This document shows, one piece after another, positions 32,513 through 41,268 of a DNA stretch of 64,000 nt; the stretch's first letter is position 1, and every line of letters starts with the position of its first letter. Source of the stretch: Saccharopolyspora gregorii (GTDB taxonomy: Bacteria; Actinomycetota; Actinomycetes; Mycobacteriales; Pseudonocardiaceae); the NCBI RefSeq assembly GCF_024734405.1, contig NZ_CP059556.1, forward strand, positions 1,240,001-1,304,000. The letters run 5' to 3'. The notes beneath the pieces are model-generated. The model saw nothing but the letters and a program-made list of their open reading frames with translations. It made no database searches and was not told the origin of the DNA. Both the position numbers and the translations under genes were made by a program.

Positions 32513-33289
32513 GTGCGCCTGGCCCGAGTCGCCCACTCCGACGGGGTGTCGTTCGTCGCGCTGGAACCCGATCCGTCGGCGCCGAAGGAGAAGGTGCTGG
32601 CCATCGAGATCGACCAGCACCCGTTCGGCGACCCCACCTTCACCGGGCGCAAGTGGCCGATGGCCGACGTCCGGCTGCTCGCCCCGATCCTGCCCAGCAA
32701 GGTCGTCTGCGTCGGCAAGAACTACGCCGACCACGCGAAGGAGATGGGCGGGGAGGCGCCGGCGAACCCGGTGATCTTCATGAAGCCGTCGACTTCGGTC
32801 ACGAGCCCGAACGCGCCGATCAAGCTGCCGCCGAACTCGGAGCGCGTCGACTTCGAGGGCGAGCTGGCCGCCGTCATCGGCCAGCCGTGCAAGGACGTGC
32901 CGGAGGCGCGCGGCACCGAGGTGGTCCTCGGCTACACGATCGCCAACGACGTCACCGCGCGCGACCAGCAGCAGGCCGACGGGCAGTGGACCCGGGCCAA
33001 GGGCTACGACACGTTCTGCCCGCTGGGGCCGTGGATCGACACCGCCGTGGACCCCGCCGACCTGGGGCTGCGCACCGAGCTGGACGGCGAGCTCCACCAG
33101 GAGTCGCGGACCTCGCTGATGCTGCACGACGTGGCGGGCCTGGTGTCCTGGGTGTCGCGGATCATGACCCTGCTGCCCGGCGACGTCATCCTCACCGGCA
33201 CCCCCGCCGGGGTGGGGCCGATGAAGTCCGGCCAGTCGGTCTCCGTCTCCATCGACGGCCTCGGCACCCTCACCAACCCGGTGCAGTGA
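32513..33289 (+). CDS. Fumarylacetoacetate hydrolase family protein (Rv2993c-like)
   Basis: Predicted 258 residues. The C-terminal FAH domain begins near residue 60 (SKVVCVGKNYADHAKEMGGE) and has the acidic metal ligands in VDFEGELAAVIG and the IANDVTARD motif. Relatives act as hydrolases, isomerases or oxaloacetate decarboxylases/tautomerases, so the substrate cannot be fixed from sequence. The same type of gene lies between leuB and gltX in M. tuberculosis. GTG 32513 has AGAGG upstream, 61 nt after cimA. Repeat copy 4 lies downstream. Confidence 0.88.
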   Translation: MRLARVAHSDGVSFVALEPDPSAPKEKVLAIEIDQHPFGDPTFTGRKWPMADVRLLAPILPSKVVCVGKNYADHAKEMGGEAPANPVIFMKPSTSVTSPNAPIKLPPNSERVDFEGELAAVIGQPCKDVPEARGTEVVLGYTIANDVTARDQQQADGQWTRAKGYDTFCPLGPWIDTAVDPADLGLRTELDGELHQESRTSLMLHDVAGLVSWVSRIMTLLPGDVILTGTPAGVGPMKSGQSVSVSIDGLGTLTNPVQ

Positions 33290-33345
33290 TCCGCACTGCC
33301 CGCCGCCCGACAACAGCGGCGGGCAGTGCCCTTCCCCGATCCTCT

Positions 33346-33419
33346 TCCTGTCAGCGCGAAGCGCTGAGCCAACGACCACGCACGCAACCGGACCACCCGC
33401 GGGTGAGGTTCCGCCACCC
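33346..33419 (-). repeat. Dispersed hairpin element, copy 4 (short form, inverted)
   Basis: Read on the minus strand it starts GGGTGGCGGAACCTCA and goes straight to CCCGCGGGTGGTC, so the whole central hairpin of copies 1-3 is absent. It ends with a shortened terminal hairpin, CAGCGCTTCGCGCTG, then ACAGGA. It is 74 nt long against 158-161 nt for the others. It lies between the convergent FAH and monooxygenase genes. Confidence 0.8.
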
Positions 33420-33425
33420 ACCCCC

Positions 33426-34661
33426 TCAACGAGACGACCAGCGCGCAGGAGGGCGTTCGCGAAGAGCGCCGTAGGCGAGCAGGTAGGGCGGGAGCACCCG
33501 CAGCGCGGGCAGCCGCGTGATCAACCGGATCGGGCGCGGCAGCCGGGTCCGGCCCCCGAAGTCGATGGCACCGCGCAGCGCGGGCTCGACCACGTTGCGG
33601 TGCAACACCTTCTGCAATCCCTGGATCAGCACGGTCGTCGGCCAGCGCCTGCGCTGGATCGCCGCCACGTGCCTGCGCCGCAGCCGGCCCTCGCGCAGCG
33701 GCCGCGCCAGGTGCCGGGCCGCGGCCACCGCGTCCTGCACGGCCAGGTTGATGCCGATGCCGCCGACCGGGGACATGGCGTGCGCCGCGTCCCCGATGCA
33801 CAGCAGCCCCGGCACGTGCCACTTGCGCAACCGGTCGAGGGTGACGTGCAGCAGCTTCACGTCCGCCCACTCGCCGACCAGCTCGCGGCCGTCGTCGAAC
33901 CAGGGCACGAGGCGGCGCAGCCGCCGGTTGAACTCCTCGATCGGCCCGGACCTGCCGTCGGCATCGGTGTCCTTCGCGATGATCGAGGCCGTCTGGTAGT
34001 AGTCGCCGCGGTCGATCAGCGCGGTGAACGTGCGGTCCCGGACCAGCCCGACCAGCCCGGAGGGGTCGTCCTCCCGGCGCGGCACCCGGAACCAGCGCAC
34101 GTCCATCGGAGTGGGGAAGTCCCGCAGCCCGAGCTCCGGCAGCCGCCGGGCGAGCGAATCCCGTCCGTCGCAGGCGACGGTGATGTCGGCGCGCAGTTCC
34201 CCGGTGGTGCCGTCGGCCGCGCGGTAGTGCACGCCGTTGACCCGGCCGCCCTCCCGGATGAGCCCGGTGACCTCGGTGCGCATCCGCAGCGCGAAACCGT
34301 CCTCCTGCTTCGCCTCCTCGGCGAGCAGGTCCAGCAGATCCCACTGCGGGACCAGCGCGATGTGGTTGTACTTGATCGGGAGCAGCCGGAAGTCCCCGAT
34401 GGTGACGAGTTCGCCGTCCTCGCCGACGGGCAGCCGCACCGTCTCCACCTTGCGCTGCGGCAGCGCGGCGAACCGCTCCGCCAGGCCGAGGTCGTCCATG
34501 AGCTGCAGGGTCGTCGGGTGCACCGTGTCGCCGCGGAAGTCCCGCAGGAAGTCGCCGTGCTTCTCCAGGACGGTGACCCGCACCCCGGAGCGGGCCAGCA
34601 GCAGCCCTAGGACCATGCCCGCGGGTCCGCCTCCGATGACGCAGCAGGTGGTGCGTTCCAT
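33426..34661 (-). CDS. FAD-dependent aromatic-ring hydroxylase-type monooxygenase
   Basis: Predicted 411 residues of the PheA/TfdB/UbiH flavoprotein group. The N-terminal FAD motif VIGGGPAGMVLGLLLARSG, the mid-protein DG motif (VACDGRDSLARRLP) and the second FAD motif GDAAHAMSPVGGIGINLAVQ are complete, so the enzyme should be active with NAD(P)H and O2. The substrate is unknown. ATG 34661 has GGGAG eight bases upstream. A perfect 20-bp palindrome lies 47-66 nt upstream and is a likely operator. The gene is not in the mycobacterial order I recall, so it is probably an insertion in this lineage. Confidence 0.9.
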   Translation of the reverse strand: MERTTCCVIGGGPAGMVLGLLLARSGVRVTVLEKHGDFLRDFRGDTVHPTTLQLMDDLGLAERFAALPQRKVETVRLPVGEDGELVTIGDFRLLPIKYNHIALVPQWDLLDLLAEEAKQEDGFALRMRTEVTGLIREGGRVNGVHYRAADGTTGELRADITVACDGRDSLARRLPELGLRDFPTPMDVRWFRVPRREDDPSGLVGLVRDRTFTALIDRGDYYQTASIIAKDTDADGRSGPIEEFNRRLRRLVPWFDDGRELVGEWADVKLLHVTLDRLRKWHVPGLLCIGDAAHAMSPVGGIGINLAVQDAVAAARHLARPLREGRLRRRHVAAIQRRRWPTTVLIQGLQKVLHRNVVEPALRGAIDFGGRTRLPRPIRLITRLPALRVLPPYLLAYGALRERPPARWSSR

Positions 34662-34707
34662 CCCGATCACTCCCAGCCGGTGCGGCGCTGCACGAACATC
34701 CGGTCGA

Positions 34708-34727
34708 TATTCAACGGACGTTGAATA
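34708..34727. promoter_or_regulatory. Perfect 20-bp palindromic operator candidate
   Basis: TATTCAACG and CGTTGAATA flank GA with no mismatch, in the intergenic region between the divergent monooxygenase and gltX genes. The size and AT-rich outer bases are typical of TetR-family operators. No TetR gene is in the window, so the regulator would act from elsewhere. Confidence 0.65.
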
Positions 34728-34794
34728 ACTCCAGGGTGCTCCTCCCGGACTCGCTGGTCAACCACCCCGCCCCGCCCGATATGGTGGGCGGGTC

Positions 34795-36288
34795 ATGAGC
34801 ACGCCAGAGTTCGCCACCCCAGCGCCAGGAACCGTCCGCGCCCGGTTCTGCCCGTCGCCCACCGGCACGCCGCACGTCGGGCTGATCCGCACCGCCCTGT
34901 TCAACTGGGCCTTCGCCCGGCACCACCGCGGCAGCCTCGTGTTCCGCATCGAGGACACCGACGCCAGCCGGGACAGCCAGGAGTCCTACGACGCGCTGCT
35001 CGAAGCGCTGCGCTGGCTCGGCCTCGACTGGGACGAAGGTCCCGGCGTCGGCGGCGAGCACGGCCCCTACCGGCAGAGCGAGCGCAAGGACGTCTACGCC
35101 GACATCGCCCAGCGCCTGCTGGCCGCCGGCGAGCTCTACGAGGCGTACTCCACGCCGGAAGAGGTCGAAGCCCGGCACAAGGCCGCCGGCCGCGACCCCA
35201 AGCTCGGCTACGACAACTTCGACCGCGACCTCACCGACGAGCAGAAGGCCGCCCACCGCGCCGAAGGCCGCACCCCCGTGCTGCGGCTGCGGATGCCGGA
35301 CCACGACATCACCTTCGACGACCTCGTCCGCGGCGAGATCACCTTCCGCGCGGGCACCGTGCCCGACCCGGTGCTCGTCCGCGGCAGCGGTGACGCGCTC
35401 TACACCCTCACCAACCCCGTCGACGACGCGCTCATGCGCATCACCCACGTGCTGCGCGGCGAGGACCTGCTCTCCTCCACCCCGCGCCAGATCGCGCTCT
35501 ACGAAGCGCTCCAGCGCATCGGCGTCACCGACTTCACCCCCGCCTTCGGGCACCTGCCGTTCGTCATGGGCGAAGGCAACAAGAAGCTCTCCAAGCGCGA
35601 CCCGCAGTCCAACCTGTTCCACCACCGGGACCGCGGATTCCTGCCCGAAGGGCTGCTCAACTACCTGGCGCTGCTCGGCTGGTCCATCGCCGACGACCGC
35701 GACGTGTTCACCCTCGACGAGATGGTCGAGGCCTTCGACATCGGCAGCGTGAGCAGCAACCCCGCGCGGTTCGACCAGAAGAAGGCCGACGCCATCAACT
35801 CGGCGCACCTGCGGGCCCTCGCCCCCGACGACTTCGTGCAGCGCGTCGTGCCCTACCTCGTCGCGGGCGGCGTGCTCGACGCCGAACCCACCGAGCAGCA
35901 GCTCGACACCGTGCGCGCGGCCGCACCCCTCGTGCAGGAACGGCTCATCGTGCTCTCCGACGCCGTCGGCATGATGCGGTTCCTGTTCGCGGGCGACGAG
36001 TTCGAACCCGAAGAGGCCTCCGCGCAGAAGGCCCTCGGCGACGACGCGCGGCCCGTCCTCGAAGCCGCCATCGGCGCCCTCGACGCCCTCGACGGCTGGA
36101 CCACCGAAGCCATCGAAGCGGCGCTCAAGGAGTCCGTCGTGGACGGACTCGGCATCAAACCGCGCAAGGCCTTCGCGCCCGTCCGCGTCGCCGTCACCGG
36201 CCGCACCGTGTCGCCGCCGCTGTACGAATCGATGGAACTGCTCGGGCGGGACGTCTCGCTCCAGCGCCTCCGGCGCGCACTGGGCTGA
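34795..36288 (+). CDS. gltX: Glutamyl-tRNA synthetase
   Basis: Predicted 497-residue class I synthetase. The HIGH-type motif reads [18 protein letters not shown] near residue 25 and the KMSKS-type motif reads [11 protein letters not shown] near residue 260. As GatCAB is present and no glutaminyl-tRNA synthetase is seen, it is probably the non-discriminating form that also loads Glu on tRNA-Gln; this is inference. The tRNA-Gln and two tRNA-Glu genes lie 1-3 kb downstream. A 14-bp stem hairpin follows the stop. Confidence 0.96.
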   Translation: MSTPEFATPAPGTVRARFCPSPTGTPHVGLIRTALFNWAFARHHRGSLVFRIEDTDASRDSQESYDALLEALRWLGLDWDEGPGVGGEHGPYRQSERKDVYADIAQRLLAAGELYEAYSTPEEVEARHKAAGRDPKLGYDNFDRDLTDEQKAAHRAEGRTPVLRLRMPDHDITFDDLVRGEITFRAGTVPDPVLVRGSGDALYTLTNPVDDALMRITHVLRGEDLLSSTPRQIALYEALQRIGVTDFTPAFGHLPFVMGEGNKKLSKRDPQSNLFHHRDRGFLPEGLLNYLALLGWSIADDRDVFTLDEMVEAFDIGSVSSNPARFDQKKADAINSAHLRALAPDDFVQRVVPYLVAGGVLDAEPTEQQLDTVRAAAPLVQERLIVLSDAVGMMRFLFAGDEFEPEEASAQKALGDDARPVLEAAIGALDALDGWTTEAIEAALKESVVDGLGIKPRKAFAPVRVAVTGRTVSPPLYESMELLGRDVSLQRLRRALG

Positions 36289-36309
36289 TCAGCAGCACGA
36301 TTCCGGCGA

Positions 36310-36342
36310 CCGGGTGATGTCCGCAATGGACGTCACCCGGTA
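36310..36342 (+). terminator. Terminator-like hairpin after gltX
   Basis: ACCGGGTGATGTCC pairs with GGACGTCACCCGGT (one G-U pair) around a five-base loop, 22 nt after the gltX stop. It has no U-tract. Confidence 0.65.
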
Positions 36343-36429
36343 CCGGCGCGTGCACTAAACCGTGTCAGCCAACGACTATCACCGGCTTGGCCGAGTCGGG
36401 CACCGCCGGTGAACACCTAGCCTCTCGGG

Positions 36430-37248
36430 GTGACATCCGCGCCGCACCCAGAGATCGCCCCACCCGGCCACGTCAAAGCCGTGTGCCTCGACATCGACGA
36501 CACCCTGCTCGACAACGCAGCCTCCTCCCGCCTCGGCCTCCGCGCCCTCATCGGCAACGACGCCGCCTGGCCCGTGTGGCGACACACCACCGAAGAGCAC
36601 TACGAGCGCTACGTCGCGGGCGAACTCGACTTCGCCACCATGTGCCGCGAACGCACCCGCGCCTTCTTCGCCGCCTTCGGCGAACGGCTCAGCGACGCCG
36701 AAGCCGCCGCCCGCGAAGACCGCCGCATGGCCGCCATGCAAGCCGCCTGGTGCCTCTTCGACGACGCCGTGCCCTGCCTCGACTGGCTGCGCGCCGCAGG
36801 CCTCCAGCTCGCCGTCATCACCAACGCGCCCAGCGCCTACCAGCGCAAGAAGATCAGCCGCACCGGGCTCGCCGGCGTCTTCGACAGCCTCGTCATCTCC
36901 GGCGAACTCGGCATCGCCAAACCCGATCCGCGGATCTTCCACGCCGCCTGCGAATCCCTCGGCGCCGCCCCGCACGAAGTCGTCCACGTCGGCGACCGGC
37001 TCGACACCGACGCCCTCGGCGCCGCCGACGCCGGACTGCACGGCGTCTGGCTCAACCGCGGCGGAACCGAGCACACCCCGCCCGACGGCGTGTCCATGAT
37101 CACCAGCCTCGCGGAACTCCCCGAACTCCTCGTCTGCGAACTGCCCTTCGCGCCCGGGATCCCCGGCCAGAACGTCGCTGCCCCGACTCCGGCGGACCGG
37201 TCCCAACCGGACATCGGGAGACCGCGCCTCGGCGCGCTCAGCGGCTGA
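36430..37248 (+). CDS. HAD-superfamily hydrolase
   Basis: Predicted 272 residues. All four HAD motifs are visible: nucleophile CLDIDDTLLDNA (residues 19-30), VITNAP, the lysine in GIAKPDPRIFHAA and the acidic GDRLDTDALGAADAG. A helical cap lies between motifs I and II, as in YjjG/Epsilon-type phosphatases. The C-terminal 40 residues are Pro-rich and poorly conserved in style. The substrate is unknown. TAGCCT six bases before the GTG suggests a leaderless transcript and supports this start. Confidence 0.88.
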   Translation: MTSAPHPEIAPPGHVKAVCLDIDDTLLDNAASSRLGLRALIGNDAAWPVWRHTTEEHYERYVAGELDFATMCRERTRAFFAAFGERLSDAEAAAREDRRMAAMQAAWCLFDDAVPCLDWLRAAGLQLAVITNAPSAYQRKKISRTGLAGVFDSLVISGELGIAKPDPRIFHAACESLGAAPHEVVHVGDRLDTDALGAADAGLHGVWLNRGGTEHTPPDGVSMITSLAELPELLVCELPFAPGIPGQNVAAPTPADRSQPDIGRPRLGALSG

Positions 37249-37340
37249 ACGAGCCCGGCCCGCGACGCCGGCGACGACGCCGACCGGACAGCGCCCCGGA
37301 CCCACCCCCACCAGGGAAGTCATCCGAAGAGGGGGGTGCT

Positions 37341-37370
37341 GTCACGGCCCCGCGGGCCATGCTCTACTAT
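37341..37370 (+). promoter_or_regulatory. Candidate promoter for the tRNA-Gln/tRNA-Glu genes
   Basis: TACTAT (37365-37370) is a good -10 box; GTCACG 18 bases upstream is a weak -35. It lies about 80 nt before tRNA-Gln. Confidence 0.45.
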
Positions 37371-37451
37371 TTTCATCAGCAAGGCGGACAGCGGCAAAGA
37401 GCCGGACTTCCCCCAGAAGCCCGGACCAGCACCGCTGAACGCCGAAGCCGA

Positions 37452-37523
37452 TGGGGTATGGTGTAATCGGCAGCACGACTGATTCTGGTTCAGTTAGTCT
37501 AGGTTCGAGTCCTGGTACCCCAG
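37452..37523 (+). tRNA. tRNA-Gln (anticodon CTG)
   Basis: 72 nt. The acceptor TGGGGTA pairs with TACCCCA and the discriminator is G73, as in bacterial tRNA-Gln. Anticodon stem ACTGA/TCAGT holds loop TTCTGGT, anticodon CTG, reading CAG. CCA is not encoded. It would be charged through GltX and GatCAB. Confidence 0.93.
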
Positions 37524-37554
37524 CGGAACGATCAGCAATGATCGTTCGTTCTAG

Positions 37555-37627
37555 GGCCCCGTCGTCTAGCGGCCTAGGACGCCGGCCTCTCACGCCGGTA
37601 GCGCGGGTTCGAATCCCGTCGGGGCTA
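37555..37627 (+). tRNA. tRNA-Glu (anticodon CTC), copy 1
   Basis: 73 nt. The acceptor GGCCCCG pairs with CGGGGCT (G1-U72 wobble), discriminator A. Anticodon stem CCGGC/GCCGG holds loop CTCTCAC, anticodon CTC, reading GAG. CCA is not encoded (ACG follows). It lies 31 nt after tRNA-Gln, probably co-transcribed. Confidence 0.93.
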
Positions 37628-37641
37628 CGTCAGCGTGTTCA

Positions 37642-37672
37642 GTCCCCACATCCTTCGGGTGTGGGGACTTTT
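37642..37672 (+). terminator. Terminator after tRNA-Glu copy 1
   Basis: GTCCCCACA pairs exactly with TGTGGGGAC across a nine-base loop and is followed by TTTT. Confidence 0.85.
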
Positions 37673-37715
37673 CCGTGTTCGTCCTTTTTCTGGGGGGCGA
37701 CCCCCCAGGCCCCCA

Positions 37716-37948
37716 CGGTGCGGGGGGTGCGGTTGTGTGGGTGGGCTTGGCGCTTTGCGCCTCGCGGTGGGGTGGGCTCGCGCTGCGCGCTTCGCGGTGG
37801 GTGGGCTCGCGCTTCGCGCTTCGCGCTTCGCGCCTCGCGCTTTGCGCTTTGTGTTTTGTGGGTGGGGTGGCTTTGCGGTTTGGGGTGGGTGTGCTTCGGG
37901 CTTTGGGGTTTGGTGGGGGTGGTTGTTGGGGGGTGGGTGGGGTGTTGT
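37716..37948 (+). other. 233-nt tract with no adenine on the + strand, G-run rich
   Basis: Between the adenines at 37715 and 37949 the + strand holds only G, T and C. The first half repeats GCGCTTC/GCGCTTT units; the second half is GT-rich, with many runs of three to six G spaced by one to four bases (37910-37943), a strong G-quadruplex candidate. It starts 43 nt after the terminator of tRNA-Glu copy 1 and ends 19 nt before tRNA-Glu copy 2. No credible gene is present. Confidence 0.8.
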
Positions 37949-37967
37949 AGAGTTCTTTTTGTTGCGC

Positions 37968-38043
37968 GGTCCCGTCGTCTAGCGGCCTAGGACTCCGGCC
38001 TCTCACGCCGGCAGCGCGGGTTCGAATCCCGTCGGGACTACCA
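37968..38043 (+). tRNA. tRNA-Glu (anticodon CTC), copy 2, CCA encoded
   Basis: 73 nt plus an encoded CCA (38041-38043). It differs from copy 1 at only four bases; the 3-70 pair changes from C-G to T-A in a compensatory way. The anticodon loop CTCTCAC is the same. A perfect terminator follows three bases after CCA. Confidence 0.93.
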
Positions 38044-38045
38044 GG

Positions 38046-38078
38046 AAAGCCCCGCTTCCTTTGGGAAGCGGGGCTTTT
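38046..38078 (+). terminator. Terminator after tRNA-Glu copy 2
   Basis: AAAGCCCCGCTTCC pairs exactly with GGGAAGCGGGGCTTT, followed by further T. The A-rich 5' side lets it work in both directions, so it may also stop transcripts of the ndgR-type gene coming from the right. Confidence 0.9.
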
Positions 38079-38207
38079 CTTTGTTGGGGTTGTTGTTCTG
38101 GTGGGGTTGGGTTTCTCGGCCTCGGCCTCGGCCTCGGCCTCGGCCTCGGCCTCGGCCTTCGGCCGTTGGCCGTTGGGCGGGGTGGGTCTTGGTGGGGCGG
38201 TGGGGTC
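38068..38207 (+). other. 140-nt tract with no adenine on the + strand
   Basis: From 38068 to 38207 the + strand again has no A. It contains T/G-rich sequence, the CTCGGC hexamer array and GGGG-rich ends. It is the 3' untranslated region of the minus-strand IclR gene, whose transcript would lack U there. Together with the tract at 37716 it flanks tRNA-Glu copy 2. Confidence 0.8.
38115..38156 (+). repeat. Hexamer tandem repeat CTCGGC x7
   Basis: Seven exact head-to-tail copies of CTCGGC, followed by a degenerate CTTCGGCC. It lies inside the A-free tract and outside any coding region, so its length can change by slippage without harming a protein. Confidence 0.9.
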
Positions 38208-38907
38208 AGAGGCGGTTTTGGAGGCCTTCGGTGGCTGCTAGGAGGTCTTGGGCCCAGCGGGCTCCTGGCCTCCGGCCCATGCGGTCGATGGGGCCGGAGA
38301 CCGAGATCGCGGCTACCACCGTGCCTTGGGAATCCCTGACGGGAGCCGAGACGCTGGCCACTCCGGACTCGCGTTCCGCGACGCTCTGCGCCCAGCCGCG
38401 GCGGCGGACCTCCAGCAGGGTGCGCTCGCCGAACACCGCCTCCGACAGGACCGCGCGCTGGGTGGCCGGATCCGCCCACGCCGCGAGGACCTTCGCGCCC
38501 GAACCCGCCACCATCGGCAACGTGCTCCCCACCGGCACCGTGTCCCGCAAGCCGCTCGGCGGCTCCGCCGAGGCGATGCACAGGCGCTGCATGCCGTCCC
38601 GGCGGTACAACTGCACGCTCTCGCCCGTGATGTCCCGCAATTTGGGCAGCACCGTCGAGGCCGCCTCCAGCAGCGGATCCACCGCGCCACCGGCCAGCTC
38701 CGCCAGCGCGGCGCCCGGCCGCCACCGGCCGTCCGAACCGCGGCGCAGCAGGCGGTGCACCTCCAGGCCCACCGCCAGCCGGTGCGCGGTCGCCCGCGGC
38801 AGGCCCGTCCGGCCGCACAACTCCGTCAAACCGCACGGCTCACCGGCCACCGCCTGCAGCACGGCCACTGCCTTGTCCAACACTCCGATACCGCTATGCT
38901 GTCCCAC
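38206..38907 (-). CDS. ndgR: IclR-family regulator of leucine biosynthesis (NdgR/LtbR type)
   Basis: Predicted 233 residues. An N-terminal winged helix-turn-helix ([20 protein letters not shown], residues 27-46) is joined to an IclR effector domain (about residues 75-230). It is divergent from leuC, the same arrangement as NdgR in Streptomyces, LtbR in Corynebacterium and Rv2989 in M. tuberculosis, which control leuCD and other amino-acid genes. A 21-bp palindrome in the shared intergenic region is its likely operator. GTG 38907 begins the typical [19 protein letters not shown]. The symbol is given by family and position. Confidence 0.88.
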   Translation of the reverse strand: MGQHSGIGVLDKAVAVLQAVAGEPCGLTELCGRTGLPRATAHRLAVGLEVHRLLRRGSDGRWRPGAALAELAGGAVDPLLEAASTVLPKLRDITGESVQLYRRDGMQRLCIASAEPPSGLRDTVPVGSTLPMVAGSGAKVLAAWADPATQRAVLSEAVFGERTLLEVRRRGWAQSVAERESGVASVSAPVRDSQGTVVAAISVSGPIDRMGRRPGARWAQDLLAATEGLQNRL

Positions 38908-38919
38908 GTACCGATATTA

Positions 38920-38940
38920 ACTTCTCGATATCTGAGAAGT
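38920..38940. promoter_or_regulatory. Palindromic operator between ndgR and leuC
   Basis: ACTTCTC and GAGAAGT flank GATATCT. It lies 13 nt from the regulator start and about 64 nt before leuC, over the candidate promoters (GATATTAAC nearby). NdgR/LtbR binding is inferred from position. Confidence 0.7.
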
Positions 38941-39003
38941 CCACTCTTTGGGACAGTGCCCCGGAACCGGGGTGCGACCACCACATCTCGATGGGGAGGA
39001 GCG

Positions 39004-40407
<1,404 letters not shown>

Positions 40408-40437
40408 CCCACCACGACCCGAAAGGAGCAACGTTCG

Positions 40438-41040
40438 ATGGAACCGTTCACCGAGCACACCGGCGTCGGCGTTCCGCTGCGGCGGTCCAACGTGGACACT
40501 GACCAGATCATCCCCGCCGTGTACCTCAAACGGGTCGCGCGGACCGGGTTCGAGGACGCGTTGTTCGCCGGATGGCGCGGCGACGAGACCTTCGTGCTCA
40601 ACAACGACGCGTACCGGAACGGCAGCGTGCTGGTCGCCGGACCGGACTTCGGCACCGGATCGTCCCGCGAGCACGCCGTCTGGGCGCTCAAGGACTACGG
40701 CTTCCGGGTGGTCATCTCCTCCCGGTTCGCCGACATCTTCCGCGGCAACTCCGGCAAGCAGGGACTGCTCGCCGCCGAGTGCGCGCAGTCCGATGTGGAA
40801 CTGCTCTGGAAGTTGCTGGAGAACGAACCCGGCACCGAGGTGACCGTCGACCTCGTCGAGCGGACCGTGCAGGCGAAGGACCTCACGGTGCCGTTCGGCA
40901 TCGACGACTACACCCGCTGGCGGTTGCTGGAAGGCCTCGACGACATCGGTTTGACGCTGCGCCACGCCGAGACGATCGACACGTACGAAAAAACCCGGCC
41001 TTCCTTCAAACCCGCGACGCTGCCCGCCCGCGCGGGCTGA
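40438..41040 (+). CDS. leuD: 3-isopropylmalate dehydratase, small subunit
   Basis: Predicted 200 residues. The swivel-domain motif [19 protein letters not shown] (about residues 65-83) and [14 protein letters not shown] near the N-terminus are typical LeuD. GAAAGGAG precedes the ATG. It forms the LeuCD dimer and ends the operon. Two long hairpins lie between it and hupB. Confidence 0.96.
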   Translation: MEPFTEHTGVGVPLRRSNVDTDQIIPAVYLKRVARTGFEDALFAGWRGDETFVLNNDAYRNGSVLVAGPDFGTGSSREHAVWALKDYGFRVVISSRFADIFRGNSGKQGLLAAECAQSDVELLWKLLENEPGTEVTVDLVERTVQAKDLTVPFGIDDYTRWRLLEGLDDIGLTLRHAETIDTYEKTRPSFKPATLPARAG

Positions 41041-41046
41041 TCGGCT

Positions 41047-41101
41047 CCGGCCGCGAAGCGGATTCTCCTTTCTGCGCAGGGAAGAACCGATTCGCGGCCG
41101 G
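41047..41101 (+). terminator. Long hairpin after leuD
   Basis: CCGGCCGCGAA (41047-41057) pairs exactly with TTCGCGGCCGG (41091-41101). The 33-base interior can pair further (CGG..TTCT with AGAA.CCG). It starts 7 nt after the leuD stop and is a likely terminator without a U-tract. Confidence 0.7.
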
Positions 41102-41134
41102 TGTTCACAACCTCACCGGGAAACCGGCGCGACG

Positions 41135-41211
41135 AGCCCCGAGCCGCCGAAAGCCCCCACGCCCCAACGAAAAAATGGGGCGTGGCGAATGGCATTCGGC
41201 AGTTCGGGGCT
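41135..41211 (+). promoter_or_regulatory. Multi-stem hairpin in the hupB upstream region
   Basis: Three stacked stems are visible: AGCCCCGA/TCGGGGCT, GCCGAA/TTCGGC and CCACGCCCC/GGGGCGTGG around an A-rich loop (AACGAAAAAAT). It ends 57 nt before the hupB start. It could be a second terminator for leuCD, or a structured 5' leader or protein-binding cruciform for hupB. Confidence 0.6.
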
Positions 41212-41268
41212 TTACCGTGGGTTTCGAGTCGGCCCGACGGGGCCGTTGTTGTCCTGGGAGGGACTGAA

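Noticed and set aside
38115-38156. CTCGGC hexamer and other tandem repeats as a possible CRISPR array
   Set aside because: There are no spacers between units, and no cas genes anywhere in the window.
37628-38160. Frames on both strands through the A-free tracts
   Set aside because: They encode only low-complexity sequence (runs of Ser/Arg/Pro or Gly/Trp/Phe), lack ribosome binding sites and overlap tRNA genes and terminators.
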